Below, one piece after another: positions 39,496 through 46,351 of a stretch of DNA of 64,000 nucleotides. The notes under the pieces were generated by a model. It was not told the origin of the DNA. It did not search any database and saw nothing but the letters and a program-made list of their open reading frames with translations. The translations under genes were made by a program, and so were the position numbers. The stretch covers positions 1 through 64,000 of the forward strand of contig JAQTXD010000002.1 of assembly GCA_028688955.1 (NCBI GenBank), given 5' to 3'. Numbering within the stretch: the first letter of the stretch is position 1; the number at the start of each line of letters is the position of its first letter. The stretch comes from Desulfuromonadaceae bacterium. GTDB lineage: Bacteria; Desulfobacterota; Desulfuromonadia; Geobacterales; Pseudopelobacteraceae.

Positions 39496-39804
39496 GTGAA
39501 CGCAAAGGAATTGAGCCGAAAGATCAAGTCTAAAGAAAAGCCGTGCATTCTCGATGTTCGCAGTGGTTTTGAATTTACAAACGGGCACATTCCGGGCGCC
39601 ATTCATGCGCCATCCATGAAAATCCTGTTCAAAATGGTGCGCTTGCCAGAGGACAAGAATACGGAGCTGGTGGTCACCTGTGAACATGGCCCGAGAGCCC
39701 AGATAGCGCAGGGGATACTCGGCATGTACGGGTATCGCAACGTGACGCTTCTGGATGGACATATGGCCGGTTGGAGACATGCAGGACTTTCAATAGAAAA
39801 GTAG
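39496..39804 (+). CDS. Rhodanese-domain protein
   Basis: Single rhodanese domain (ILDVRSGFEFTNGHIPGAIHAP ends split over the first strand and helix; active loop TCEHGPRAQ with the catalytic Cys about residue 63; LLDGHMAGWRHAG at the end). Such proteins carry sulfane sulfur on the cysteine. 102 residues with the GTG at 39496, chosen because GGAG lies 5 bases upstream; an ATG 27 bases earlier has no ribosome site. It is a single-gene unit after the atp terminator. The sulfur acceptor is unknown. Confidence 0.8.
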   Translation: MNAKELSRKIKSKEKPCILDVRSGFEFTNGHIPGAIHAPSMKILFKMVRLPEDKNTELVVTCEHGPRAQIAQGILGMYGYRNVTLLDGHMAGWRHAGLSIEK

Positions 39805-39818
39805 TATGTATTGCCTTC

Positions 39819-39848
39819 TTGACACATATCAGCAGAAACTGGTATGGT
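39819..39848 (+). promoter_or_regulatory. Promoter for the DEAD-box helicase gene
   Basis: TTGACA at 39819-39824 and TATGGT at 39843-39848 with an 18-base spacer. Transcription would start near 39855, upstream of the terminator hairpin at 39891. Confidence 0.6.
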
Positions 39849-39890
39849 ACGAACACTACAATTGTCGTACCGGATAGCACGTTATTGCAA

Positions 39891-39916
39891 GCCCCGGAAA
39901 GCTCCGGGGCTTTTTT
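39891..39916 (+). terminator. Terminator-like hairpin inside the helicase leader
   Basis: GCCCCGGA (39891-39898) and TCCGGGGC (39903-39910) with an AAGC loop and six T residues, lying between the putative helicase promoter and the helicase start at 39942. It may attenuate the helicase transcript or simply end the rhodanese transcript. Confidence 0.85.
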
Positions 39917-39941
39917 CGTACAAACAGAAAGAAGGAGTATC

Positions 39942-41282
39942 ATGGAGTTTCAAGAGTTTAATTTTCACCCCGTCATTGCAGCAAGTATCAAAGATGCCGG
40001 TTATTCTACACCGACCCCTATTCAGCAGCAATCAATTCCAACCGTTATGCAGGGCCGAGACGTTATGGGTCTGGCACAGACCGGTACCGGCAAAACAGCC
40101 GCTTTTGCGTTGCCGATCCTGAATCGCTTGATGGATGGTAAACGCGGAACTGTCCGTGCGCTTGTTGTGGCGCCAACCCGCGAACTGGCAGAGCAGATTA
40201 ACGGATCCTTTCTACAGTTAGGAAAACAGACCAGACTTAAAAGTGTCACTGTATATGGTGGTGTTAACGTCAATCCGCAGATCCAGGCCCTTAAAAACGG
40301 AGTGGATATAGTTGTCGCCTGCCCGGGACGCTTGCTTGACCATATCGGTCAAGGCACCATAAACCTCTCCTGCCTCGAAGTACTGGTACTTGATGAAGCC
40401 GATCAGATGTTTGATATGGGATTTCTTCCCGATATCCGCAAAATTCTGGGACATATTCCTGCTAAACGTCAGACGCTGTTATTCTCGGCAACAATGCCGC
40501 CCAGCATCAACAAACTGGCTCAGGATATATTGATAGATCCGGTAACGGTTCAGGTTGGTAACACAGCTCCACCAGTCACCGTATCTCACGCCTTGTATCC
40601 CGTCGAACAGCACCTGAAAACCGCCCTGCTACTGGAACTGCTGAAACATACCGATACTGACTCTGTACTGATATTTACACGCACAAAGCACCGTGCCAAG
40701 CGCTTGGGCGAACAGCTGGACAAAGCAGGATACAAAGCGGCATCTCTTCAGGGCAACCTGTCGCAGAATCGCCGTCAGGCCGCGCTGGACGGTTTCCGTG
40801 ACGGCAACTATCAGATTCTTGTAGCTACCGACATTGCCGCACGCGGCATCGATGTCTCGCAGATATCCCATGTTGTTAATTATGATATACCTGATACTCC
40901 TGAAGCCTATGTTCATCGCATAGGCCGAACCGGTCGCGCGGCGAAAAGCGGCGATGCATTTACGATGGTATGCAGCGAAGATACGGTCATGGTACGAACC
41001 ATCGAGAAAAAACTTGGTGCGCCGCTTCAGCGCCGCACCGTCGAAGGCTTTAACTACAGCATTCCGGCTCCAAAAAAGGATGCAGAGTTTGCCCGCCCGC
41101 CACGAGAACCACGTCCGACACGGAAACCTTCAGACGTAAAAAAAGGTTCTGAGGGGACGATAAACCCGTTTAAACCCGATCATCCTGGCAGCAAACCAGC
41201 CGGACGCCCCCTGCAGTCACGACCGGGGTCAGCAGGCGGTGCTCCAAAAACTGTCTTCAACAGTTCACGGCGAGGCAAATAG
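39942..41282 (+). CDS. DEAD-box RNA helicase (RhlE/DeaD type)
   Basis: ATP-dependent RNA unwinding, likely in ribosome assembly or cold adaptation. Q motif (PTPIQQQSIP), Walker A AQTGTGKT near residue 45, VLDEADQMFD, SAT (FSATMPP), and in the second RecA domain ARGIDVSQISHV and HRIGRTGRA. A basic, proline-rich C-terminal tail (about 375-446) is typical of RhlE-type proteins. Start at 39942 with GAAGGAG upstream; a much longer in-frame extension upstream crosses the terminator and promoter and is rejected. 446 residues. Confidence 0.93.
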   Translation: MEFQEFNFHPVIAASIKDAGYSTPTPIQQQSIPTVMQGRDVMGLAQTGTGKTAAFALPILNRLMDGKRGTVRALVVAPTRELAEQINGSFLQLGKQTRLKSVTVYGGVNVNPQIQALKNGVDIVVACPGRLLDHIGQGTINLSCLEVLVLDEADQMFDMGFLPDIRKILGHIPAKRQTLLFSATMPPSINKLAQDILIDPVTVQVGNTAPPVTVSHALYPVEQHLKTALLLELLKHTDTDSVLIFTRTKHRAKRLGEQLDKAGYKAASLQGNLSQNRRQAALDGFRDGNYQILVATDIAARGIDVSQISHVVNYDIPDTPEAYVHRIGRTGRAAKSGDAFTMVCSEDTVMVRTIEKKLGAPLQRRTVEGFNYSIPAPKKDAEFARPPREPRPTRKPSDVKKGSEGTINPFKPDHPGSKPAGRPLQSRPGSAGGAPKTVFNSSRRGK

Positions 41283-41318
41283 GCAGGACCGATTTCTCTG
41301 TGCACAAGGAGAGATACC

Positions 41319-41999
41319 ATGCACATATATCCGTATCTGTACACACTATCCGGACTTATTGTCACTATTGTTTTTTTGGCTGCTGCCATGATGTTCCGCA
41401 GCATGTTCATGGCCACGAATGGAAAGAAAATAGAGCGTTATCAGAATCCTCGGGCTGCGCTTGTAGTGCTTGATATACAGGAAGGCTATTCCGGTACGGA
41501 TGGTCGCCAACCGGTAACCGCCCCACCCGCTAACGGCCTGATTGCCAACGTTAATCGACTGATCGATTTTGCGCCGCTGGCAGGCATGGAAGTCGCGTAT
41601 ATACGACAGGTTTTCAGCAACAACTTCTTTGTTCGACTGCATGGCGGCAGACGAGCGGGAAAGGTGATTGTCGACCGGCGTGTCAAACTGATCAATAACA
41701 ACGACTTTGAAAAGAACAGAACAGACGCCTTCTCAAATCGTGATTTTGAACAACTGCTGATACATAATCAGGTAAACGAACTGTACCTGACCGGAGTTGA
41801 TGCCGCCTACTGTGTCTACTTTACCGCACTCGGCGCACTGAACCGCGGCTACAAGGTCACTGTTGTTACAGATGCGGTTGCTTCCCGCAACAAAATGGAA
41901 AATGTACTGAAGCGGTATCAACGAAAAAATATTGGGATAATTACAAGCGGACAATTGATCAATCGTTCAGCCGTTCAGACACAAACCATAGCAAACTGA
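41319..41999 (+). CDS. Isochorismatase-family cysteine hydrolase, membrane anchored
   Basis: Catalytic triad of the family is visible as Asp52 (VLDIQEGYS), Lys132 (FEKNRTDAF) and Cys165 (GVDAAYCVYFTAL), with the typical end GYKVTVVTDAVASRN. An N-terminal membrane helix (about residues 8-30) is not usual for the family and would tether the enzyme to the inner membrane. 226 residues; RBS AAGGAG. The substrate (amide, nicotinamide-like or other) is unknown. It precedes the riboswitch region but ends before its promoter. Confidence 0.8.
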   Translation: MHIYPYLYTLSGLIVTIVFLAAAMMFRSMFMATNGKKIERYQNPRAALVVLDIQEGYSGTDGRQPVTAPPANGLIANVNRLIDFAPLAGMEVAYIRQVFSNNFFVRLHGGRRAGKVIVDRRVKLINNNDFEKNRTDAFSNRDFEQLLIHNQVNELYLTGVDAAYCVYFTALGALNRGYKVTVVTDAVASRNKMENVLKRYQRKNIGIITSGQLINRSAVQTQTIAN

Positions 42000-42009
42000 A
42001 AAGAATCAC

Positions 42010-42038
42010 TTGACTAAACTGTGCCAATCAACTAAACT
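42010..42038 (+). promoter_or_regulatory. Promoter of the tandem-riboswitch transcript
   Basis: TTGACT at 42010-42015 and TAAACT at 42033-42038 with a 17-base spacer; transcription would begin near 42045, just before the first aptamer. Confidence 0.6.
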
Positions 42039-42066
42039 GCCGCACTGTCAATGCAGACTGCAGAAC

Positions 42067-42151
42067 GATACACGATAATACTAAACCACCTGTGAAGGTG
42101 GGGCGGAAAGCCTACAGGGTCTCATCGAGATAGCCGGGATGCCGAAATATC
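42067..42151 (+). ncRNA. GEMM-Ib (3',3'-cGAMP type) riboswitch aptamer, copy 1
   Basis: Shows the GEMM-I core: CACGATAATACTAAACC, a P1b hairpin CCACCT-GTGA-AGGTGG with a GNRA tetraloop, then GGGGCGGAAAGCCTAC (tetraloop receptor side), GGGTCTC...GAGA, and AGCCGGGATGCCGAAATATC. In an ungapped alignment with the Vibrio cholerae Vc2 aptamer the base equivalent to G20 appears to be A, the mark of the cGAMP-selective GEMM-Ib class known from Geobacter. The 3' end is shared with a terminator, so ligand binding should allow read-through. Confidence 0.9.
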
Positions 42152-42184
42152 GAACAGATATCAGGCGGACCGGCTTCTTCTTTT
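42132..42184 (+). terminator. Expression-platform terminator of riboswitch 1
   Basis: AGCCGG (42132-42137) pairs with CCGGCT (42170-42175), extended by CCG/CGG and ATATC/GATAT inside, and is followed by TTCTTCTTTT. The 5' arm is part of the aptamer, so the two folds exclude each other. Confidence 0.75.
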
Positions 42185-42209
42185 CAGTTCCGCACTGAAT
42201 TTGCTGCAC

Positions 42210-42294
42210 GATACACGATAATACTAAACCATTCGCGAGAATGGGGCGGAAAGCCTACTGGGTCTCTTCGAGATAGCCGGGTTACCGAAATATC
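42210..42294 (+). ncRNA. GEMM-Ib (3',3'-cGAMP type) riboswitch aptamer, copy 2
   Basis: Nearly the same core as copy 1: CACGATAATACTAAACC, P1b hairpin CCATTC-GCGA-GAATGG, GGGGCGGAAAGCCTAC, GGGTCTCTTCGAGATAGCC, and GTTACCGAAATATC. Hairpin sequences differ by compensating changes (CCACCT/AGGTGG against CCATTC/GAATGG), which supports a conserved structure. Begins 58 bases after the end of copy 1, leaving room for copy 1's terminator. Confidence 0.92.
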
Positions 42295-42328
42295 ACTCAA
42301 GATATGCGGTAACCCGGCTTTATTTTTT
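42275..42328 (+). terminator. Expression-platform terminator of riboswitch 2
   Basis: AGCCGGGTTACCG (42275-42287) is perfectly complementary to CGGTAACCCGGCT (42307-42319), followed by TTATTTTTT. The 5' arm forms part of aptamer 2, predicting a ligand-ON switch. Confidence 0.9.
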
Positions 42329-42432
42329 CCGGGAACTGTTCAGGGAGGTGATGCGATACCGGCAGGCAGTTGTGACGACACGATGTAGAAATATCGTGGC
42401 GCAGCATGAACAGAAAAAAAGAGGGGGCACAT

Positions 42433-43629
42433 ATGGTAAAAATCATCCGACAACGGATTCTATACTTCTGCCTCGGACTGCTTACTCTCACCGGTTGCGG
42501 CAGTTCTTCACCAACTCCGCAGATAACAGCAGGCATAAGCGTAGGAACAGTCGCACGAAGTGCAAGCGGAGTGAACGGGCTCCAGATAACAGTAAATAAC
42601 GTCACATACACGACTGATAATGCCACCGTAACGCGGAACGGTGACCCTGCCGCACCTGAAGATATCAAGCCGGGTATGCGGGTAACGATCACCGGAAATA
42701 TGGCAGGCTCAGAGTGCACGGCAACCGGAATTGATATAAACGAAGAGCTGGAAGGCGTTATTGAGCGGATTGATGGTGAAGCCGGGAGCCTGACCGTACT
42801 CGGTCAGAAGGTACTGATACAGGACCTGACTGTTTTTGACGGAGTAACCGGGATTTCCGAACTGCATGAAGGTCAGCAGGTTGAAATCCACGGACTTTCA
42901 GGGGCAGCAGGAGTCATTGAAGCCACCAGAATAGAGGTAAAAAATACTCAATGTGATCACTATGTATCAGGTCCGATCAGCAACTTTGACAGTATTGCCA
43001 GGACCTTTGCCGTACGCAATATCGTTGTCGATTATGCCGCCGCTGCCACACTCCCTGTACTGCGGCTCGAAGATGAACTCGTGGTCAAGATACAGGGGAC
43101 ATACGTTAATGGAGTAATGGAGGCGTCGCGTATCAGCCTCCGGCACAATCGCCTGGAGCGCGGCCATGCGGAACAAGGCGGGCTGGTATCAGAGTATGAT
43201 GAAATAGACGGCACCTTCACTGTCAACGGACAACCGGTACAGCTCACACCAGCTACGATGTACCACCACGGTGCTCGTAGTGAGCTTGCTAACGGGGTAA
43301 AGGTCGAAATAAAAGGCGACGTACAGAACGGTATACTTACCGCCAGCACAGTTAATGTCGATGGCGACCACGGGCTTCCGGTCCAGGCGGCCATTATAAT
43401 ACCGGCCTTTGAAGCCGCGCCGGTATCACCCTGTTCGACCGGCAGGCAAATCTATGACTCGCTCTGTTCCAACTGCCACATGATGGGCGGCTATGACCCC
43501 TCCGGTTCCGCACCGAACCTGATTGGCAAAGGCGGCGCCGTCGCGGATAAATTCGCTATTGGCCATAAAGGCCTCAGCATTACCGCAACACAACGTACAG
43601 AACTGGCACTTTTTTTAAACGCGGAATAG
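42433..43629 (+). CDS. Lipoprotein with four DUF5666-like repeats and a C-terminal c-type haem domain
   Basis: Lipoprotein signal with lipobox LTGC (Cys about residue 21). Residues 35-310 hold four tandem repeats of the DUF5666 (small beta-barrel) pattern, beginning near VGTVARS, EGVIERIDG, SGPISNFDS and GGLVSEYDE. A C-terminal monohaem cytochrome domain carries CSNCH (residues 345-349) and a downstream Met-rich MMGGYDPSG. The ATG at 42433 with GAGGGGG upstream is used; an earlier ATG lacks a ribosome site. It is the gene controlled by the tandem cGAMP riboswitches, in keeping with reports that this riboswitch class regulates cytochromes for extracellular electron transfer in Geobacter. Outer-membrane location is inferred. 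Confidence 0.85.
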   Translation: MVKIIRQRILYFCLGLLTLTGCGSSSPTPQITAGISVGTVARSASGVNGLQITVNNVTYTTDNATVTRNGDPAAPEDIKPGMRVTITGNMAGSECTATGIDINEELEGVIERIDGEAGSLTVLGQKVLIQDLTVFDGVTGISELHEGQQVEIHGLSGAAGVIEATRIEVKNTQCDHYVSGPISNFDSIARTFAVRNIVVDYAAAATLPVLRLEDELVVKIQGTYVNGVMEASRISLRHNRLERGHAEQGGLVSEYDEIDGTFTVNGQPVQLTPATMYHHGARSELANGVKVEIKGDVQNGILTASTVNVDGDHGLPVQAAIIIPAFEAAPVSPCSTGRQIYDSLCSNCHMMGGYDPSGSAPNLIGKGGAVADKFAIGHKGLSITATQRTELALFLNAE

Positions 43630-43672
43630 ATCCAGACTTTTAATACAGACAACACTCAAGGAGATAACCGGA

Positions 43673-43867
43673 ATGAATGATGCTCATATGTTACGATTAT
43701 TGGTTGGTGCTTTCAGCGCCATTGTTACAGTGATATCGGCTGCATTTATCGTGTACGTGAAATTGGTAAGCAGAAATGACCGTTCGTTGTCAATGCAGAC
43801 AACTCCCGATGAAGACCGCGCGGCACACCAGCGGCTGCAGAACAGACAGACAGACCCTCAATGGTAG
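43673..43867 (+). CDS. Small single-pass membrane protein, unknown
   Basis: 64 residues: a hydrophobic segment (about 8-30, LLVGAFSAIVTVISAAFIVYV) followed by a charged, Gln/Arg-rich tail. A strong ribosome site (AAGGAG) and position 43 bases after the cytochrome lipoprotein suggest that it is real and part of the same riboswitch-controlled transcript. It could assist assembly or anchoring of the cytochrome; this is a guess from position. Confidence 0.6.
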   Translation: MNDAHMLRLLVGAFSAIVTVISAAFIVYVKLVSRNDRSLSMQTTPDEDRAAHQRLQNRQTDPQW

Positions 43868-43899
43868 TTTCCCAACGTTTGTTCCTGCTTCAGCGTCGA

Positions 43900-43935
43900 C
43901 AGCACCCCGGACTTTATGGAGACACCGGGGTGCTG
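43900..43935 (+). terminator. Perfect 11-bp hairpin after the small membrane protein
   Basis: CAGCACCCCGG (43900-43910) and CCGGGGTGCTG (43925-43935) across a 14-base loop, without a clear T-run afterwards. Probable end of the riboswitch-controlled transcript. The rest of the gap to 44061 shows nothing recognisable. Confidence 0.5.
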
Positions 43936-44061
43936 CAGTTTGCGACAACATCCGGAGTACATTTGACAGCCGCCAGGCGCCCGTTTGATGAAACAGATTG
44001 ACTTATGATATGTGATCCGTGATCATCACCACCAGTTCACTGTCGACAAGGAACATCTTAC

Positions 44062-44946
44062 ATGGGAATGTCGAATCACCCTTCAATCGTTACCATGCCG
44101 AAAGCAGAGAAACCGTACCCTACCATCCTTACATTCCTGAGCACACGCTTTCCCGCTATTACTCCTGAAACATGGAAAAAACGGATTACTGAGGGGAAAG
44201 TGTATGACGGGAGCTCCCGGCAGATAACTGTTGATTCCGAGTACCTGCCTCTCGGACGCATTTTCTATTTTCGCGAAGTCGGTACCGAGCCGCATATACC
44301 ATTTACTGAAAAAATTCTGTTTCGCGACGACGAGATTCTGGTTGCCTGCAAACCCCATTTTCTCCCCGTTACCCCTGGCGGACGCTATGTTGAGGAATGT
44401 CTTTTAAATCGGTTGCGCAGAAGCACCGGCATTGAAGACCTTGCTCCGCTTCACCGCATTGACCGTGAAACAGCCGGGGTGGTGCTCTTTTCCGTCAACA
44501 AAAAGAGCCGGGGGAAATACGGAACACTCTTCATGAATGGCTGCGTTGACAAGACCTACCACGCCGTTGCTTCATGTCTGCCGACCCAAAAACCGGATTC
44601 ATGGCACATCGAAAACCGGATTGAACGGGGCGAACCGTGGTTTCGGATGAAATCGGTGACCGGCATAACCAATGCGCGTTCAACCATTATCCTCGAGGAG
44701 ATCAAAGGTGAGAAAGCCCGCTTTACTCTCCGCCCGGTCACCGGAAAAACACATCAGCTGCGGATTCACATGAGCGGGCTTGGCTTCGGCATACTGAACG
44801 ACCGCTATTATCCTGAACTGCATGCAGAACGTGAGGATGACTTCAGCGCCCCCCTGCAACTCATCGCGAAAGAGCTTCGCTTCACTGACCCTCTCTCCGG
44901 ACAGCTGAGAGAATTTACGTCCGATCGCACGTTACTATGGTGGTAA
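44062..44946 (+). CDS. RluA-family pseudouridine synthase
   Basis: Isomerises uridine in rRNA or tRNA. The catalytic motif LHRIDRETAGVVLFS (Asp within HRIDRET) is near residue 133 and the RLRIHM-like segment GKTHQLRIHMSGLG near 225. An N-terminal S4-like stretch of about 70 residues precedes the catalytic domain (WKKRITEGKVYDG). 294 residues. RBS AAGGA about 9 bases from ATG. Target position cannot be told from sequence alone. Confidence 0.9.
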   Translation: MGMSNHPSIVTMPKAEKPYPTILTFLSTRFPAITPETWKKRITEGKVYDGSSRQITVDSEYLPLGRIFYFREVGTEPHIPFTEKILFRDDEILVACKPHFLPVTPGGRYVEECLLNRLRRSTGIEDLAPLHRIDRETAGVVLFSVNKKSRGKYGTLFMNGCVDKTYHAVASCLPTQKPDSWHIENRIERGEPWFRMKSVTGITNARSTIILEEIKGEKARFTLRPVTGKTHQLRIHMSGLGFGILNDRYYPELHAEREDDFSAPLQLIAKELRFTDPLSGQLREFTSDRTLLWW

Positions 44947-45014
44947 GAGGCCGGGCTTGAGCACTCACCCTCCGGCTTTCAGTATGCGTACAAAAAGTAG
45001 ATTACTATTTCAAC

Positions 45015-45043
45015 TTGACTACAATTACGCATATCCGTACTCT
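45015..45043 (+). promoter_or_regulatory. Possible promoter of the pqi-type operon
   Basis: TTGACT at 45015-45020 and TACTCT at 45038-45043, 17-base spacer. The -10 is a weak match. Confidence 0.4.
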
Positions 45044-45081
45044 GCCACGAAGTAAACGTTTCGAGGACAGCCTGAACGACC

Positions 45082-45717
45082 ATGTCAATGCAACCTGCCA
45101 AGCTCATCGCCTGTCATGAATGTGATCTGCTGCAGCGTGAAATTCACCTTCCCACCGGAGGGGAGGCTCATTGCAGCCGCTGCGGTGCTCTGCTGTACCG
45201 CAGCTCTCCCCGCAGTCTTGACAACTCTCTCGCCTTTGCACTGGCCGCAGCGATACTGTTCGTGATTGCAAACATATATCCTCTTCTCGGCATTGAAATG
45301 AAGGGGAACCCCAACGCCACTCATCTCTTTGGCGCCGTTCGCTACCTCTGGGATCATGAAATGCATCTCATCGCTGCCTTGACCTGTATCACAGCTGTCC
45401 TGGTACCGGCTCTCGAGATTATGATGATGATTTATCTCCTTCTGCCACTCCGATTCCGTGTTATTCCGGCAGGAATCCCCCTCATACTCAGAATTCTGCA
45501 GGGTATCAAGCCATGGGGCATGGTTGAAGTTTTCATGCTCGGCATCCTTGTTTCAATCGTCAAACTAAGTGACACCTCTACCATCATTCCCGGGGTGGCT
45601 CTCTGGTCGTTCGGTGGATTGACGCTGATGCTTGCTGCAGTCGCTTCCTCGTTTAATCCGCGAGATGTATGGAACAGGATTGAGCAACGGGTCGAAAACG
45701 GGGAATATAATGAGTGA
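45082..45717 (+). CDS. pqiA: PqiA-domain membrane protein (first half)
   Basis: Begins with a rubredoxin-like zinc knuckle (CHECDLLQ ... CSRCGALL, cysteines near residues 11, 14, 32, 35) and then four hydrophobic helices. Escherichia coli PqiA/YebS contain two such units in one chain; here each unit is a separate gene. It acts with PqiB and PqiC in lipid transport across the envelope. 211 residues. The stop overlaps the next gene by 8 bases. Confidence 0.88.
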   Translation: MSMQPAKLIACHECDLLQREIHLPTGGEAHCSRCGALLYRSSPRSLDNSLAFALAAAILFVIANIYPLLGIEMKGNPNATHLFGAVRYLWDHEMHLIAALTCITAVLVPALEIMMMIYLLLPLRFRVIPAGIPLILRILQGIKPWGMVEVFMLGILVSIVKLSDTSTIIPGVALWSFGGLTLMLAAVASSFNPRDVWNRIEQRVENGEYNE

Positions 45718-46351
45718 GGAGTGGGTGACAGCTGCAGAACGTGGCCTCTGCTCGTGCCATGTGTGCGGACAGGTATCCCGGTTGGTCAATAATGGCAATT
45801 CCGGGCGCTGCTCCCGGTGCGGAACCACTCTTCATGTTCGAAAAAAAAACGGTATCGTGCGCAGCTGGGCGCTGCTCATCGCCGCCTACATACTCTATAT
45901 TCCCGCGAATCTCATGCCGATCATGAATACGGGCTCGCTATTCAATTATCGCAGTGACACTATCCTGAGCGGTATTATTCATCTCTGGAAGACCGGATTC
46001 AAAGGCATAGCAACAATTGTATTCATCGCCAGCATCATGGTGCCCTTGTTCAAACTGATTGCACTTACCCTGCTGCTGATATCAGTGCAGCGGCGATCAA
46101 GCTGGCGAATCGGTGAACGTACGCGTCTCTTCCGGTTGGTGGAATTGGTGGGACGGTGGTCGATGCTGGATATATATGTCGTAGCCCTCGTGGCAACACT
46201 CGTACAGATCCGTTCTTTGGCCACGGTGACCGCCGGGCCAGGGGCCATAGCCTTCGGCGCAGTCGTTGTACTCACCATGTTCAGCGCCATGTATTTTGAC
46301 CCTCGACTTATCTGGGACCCACTGCAAAAGAGAGAAACATATGATAGATGA
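45710..46351 (+). CDS. PqiA-domain membrane protein (second half)
   Basis: Second PqiA-type unit with its own zinc knuckle (CSCHVCGQ ... CSRCGTTL) and four membrane helices (e.g. SWALLIAAYILYIPANLMP). 213 residues from the ATG at 45710, which overlaps the preceding stop; an in-frame extension into the previous gene is rejected because homology begins at the knuckle. Its 3' end overlaps the MCE gene, again by 11 bases. With the preceding gene it makes up a split PqiA. Confidence 0.88.
   Translation: MSEEWVTAAERGLCSCHVCGQVSRLVNNGNSGRCSRCGTTLHVRKKNGIVRSWALLIAAYILYIPANLMPIMNTGSLFNYRSDTILSGIIHLWKTGFKGIATIVFIASIMVPLFKLIALTLLLISVQRRSSWRIGERTRLFRLVELVGRWSMLDIYVVALVATLVQIRSLATVTAGPGAIAFGAVVVLTMFSAMYFDPRLIWDPLQKRETYDR

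Noticed and set aside
39771-39941. In-frame upstream extension of the helicase
   Set aside because: Crosses the promoter and a strong terminator; helicase homology begins at MEFQEF, which has a good ribosome site.
43868-44061. Gap after the small membrane protein
   Set aside because: Apart from the 11-bp hairpin I see no RNA, promoter or gene that can be supported.
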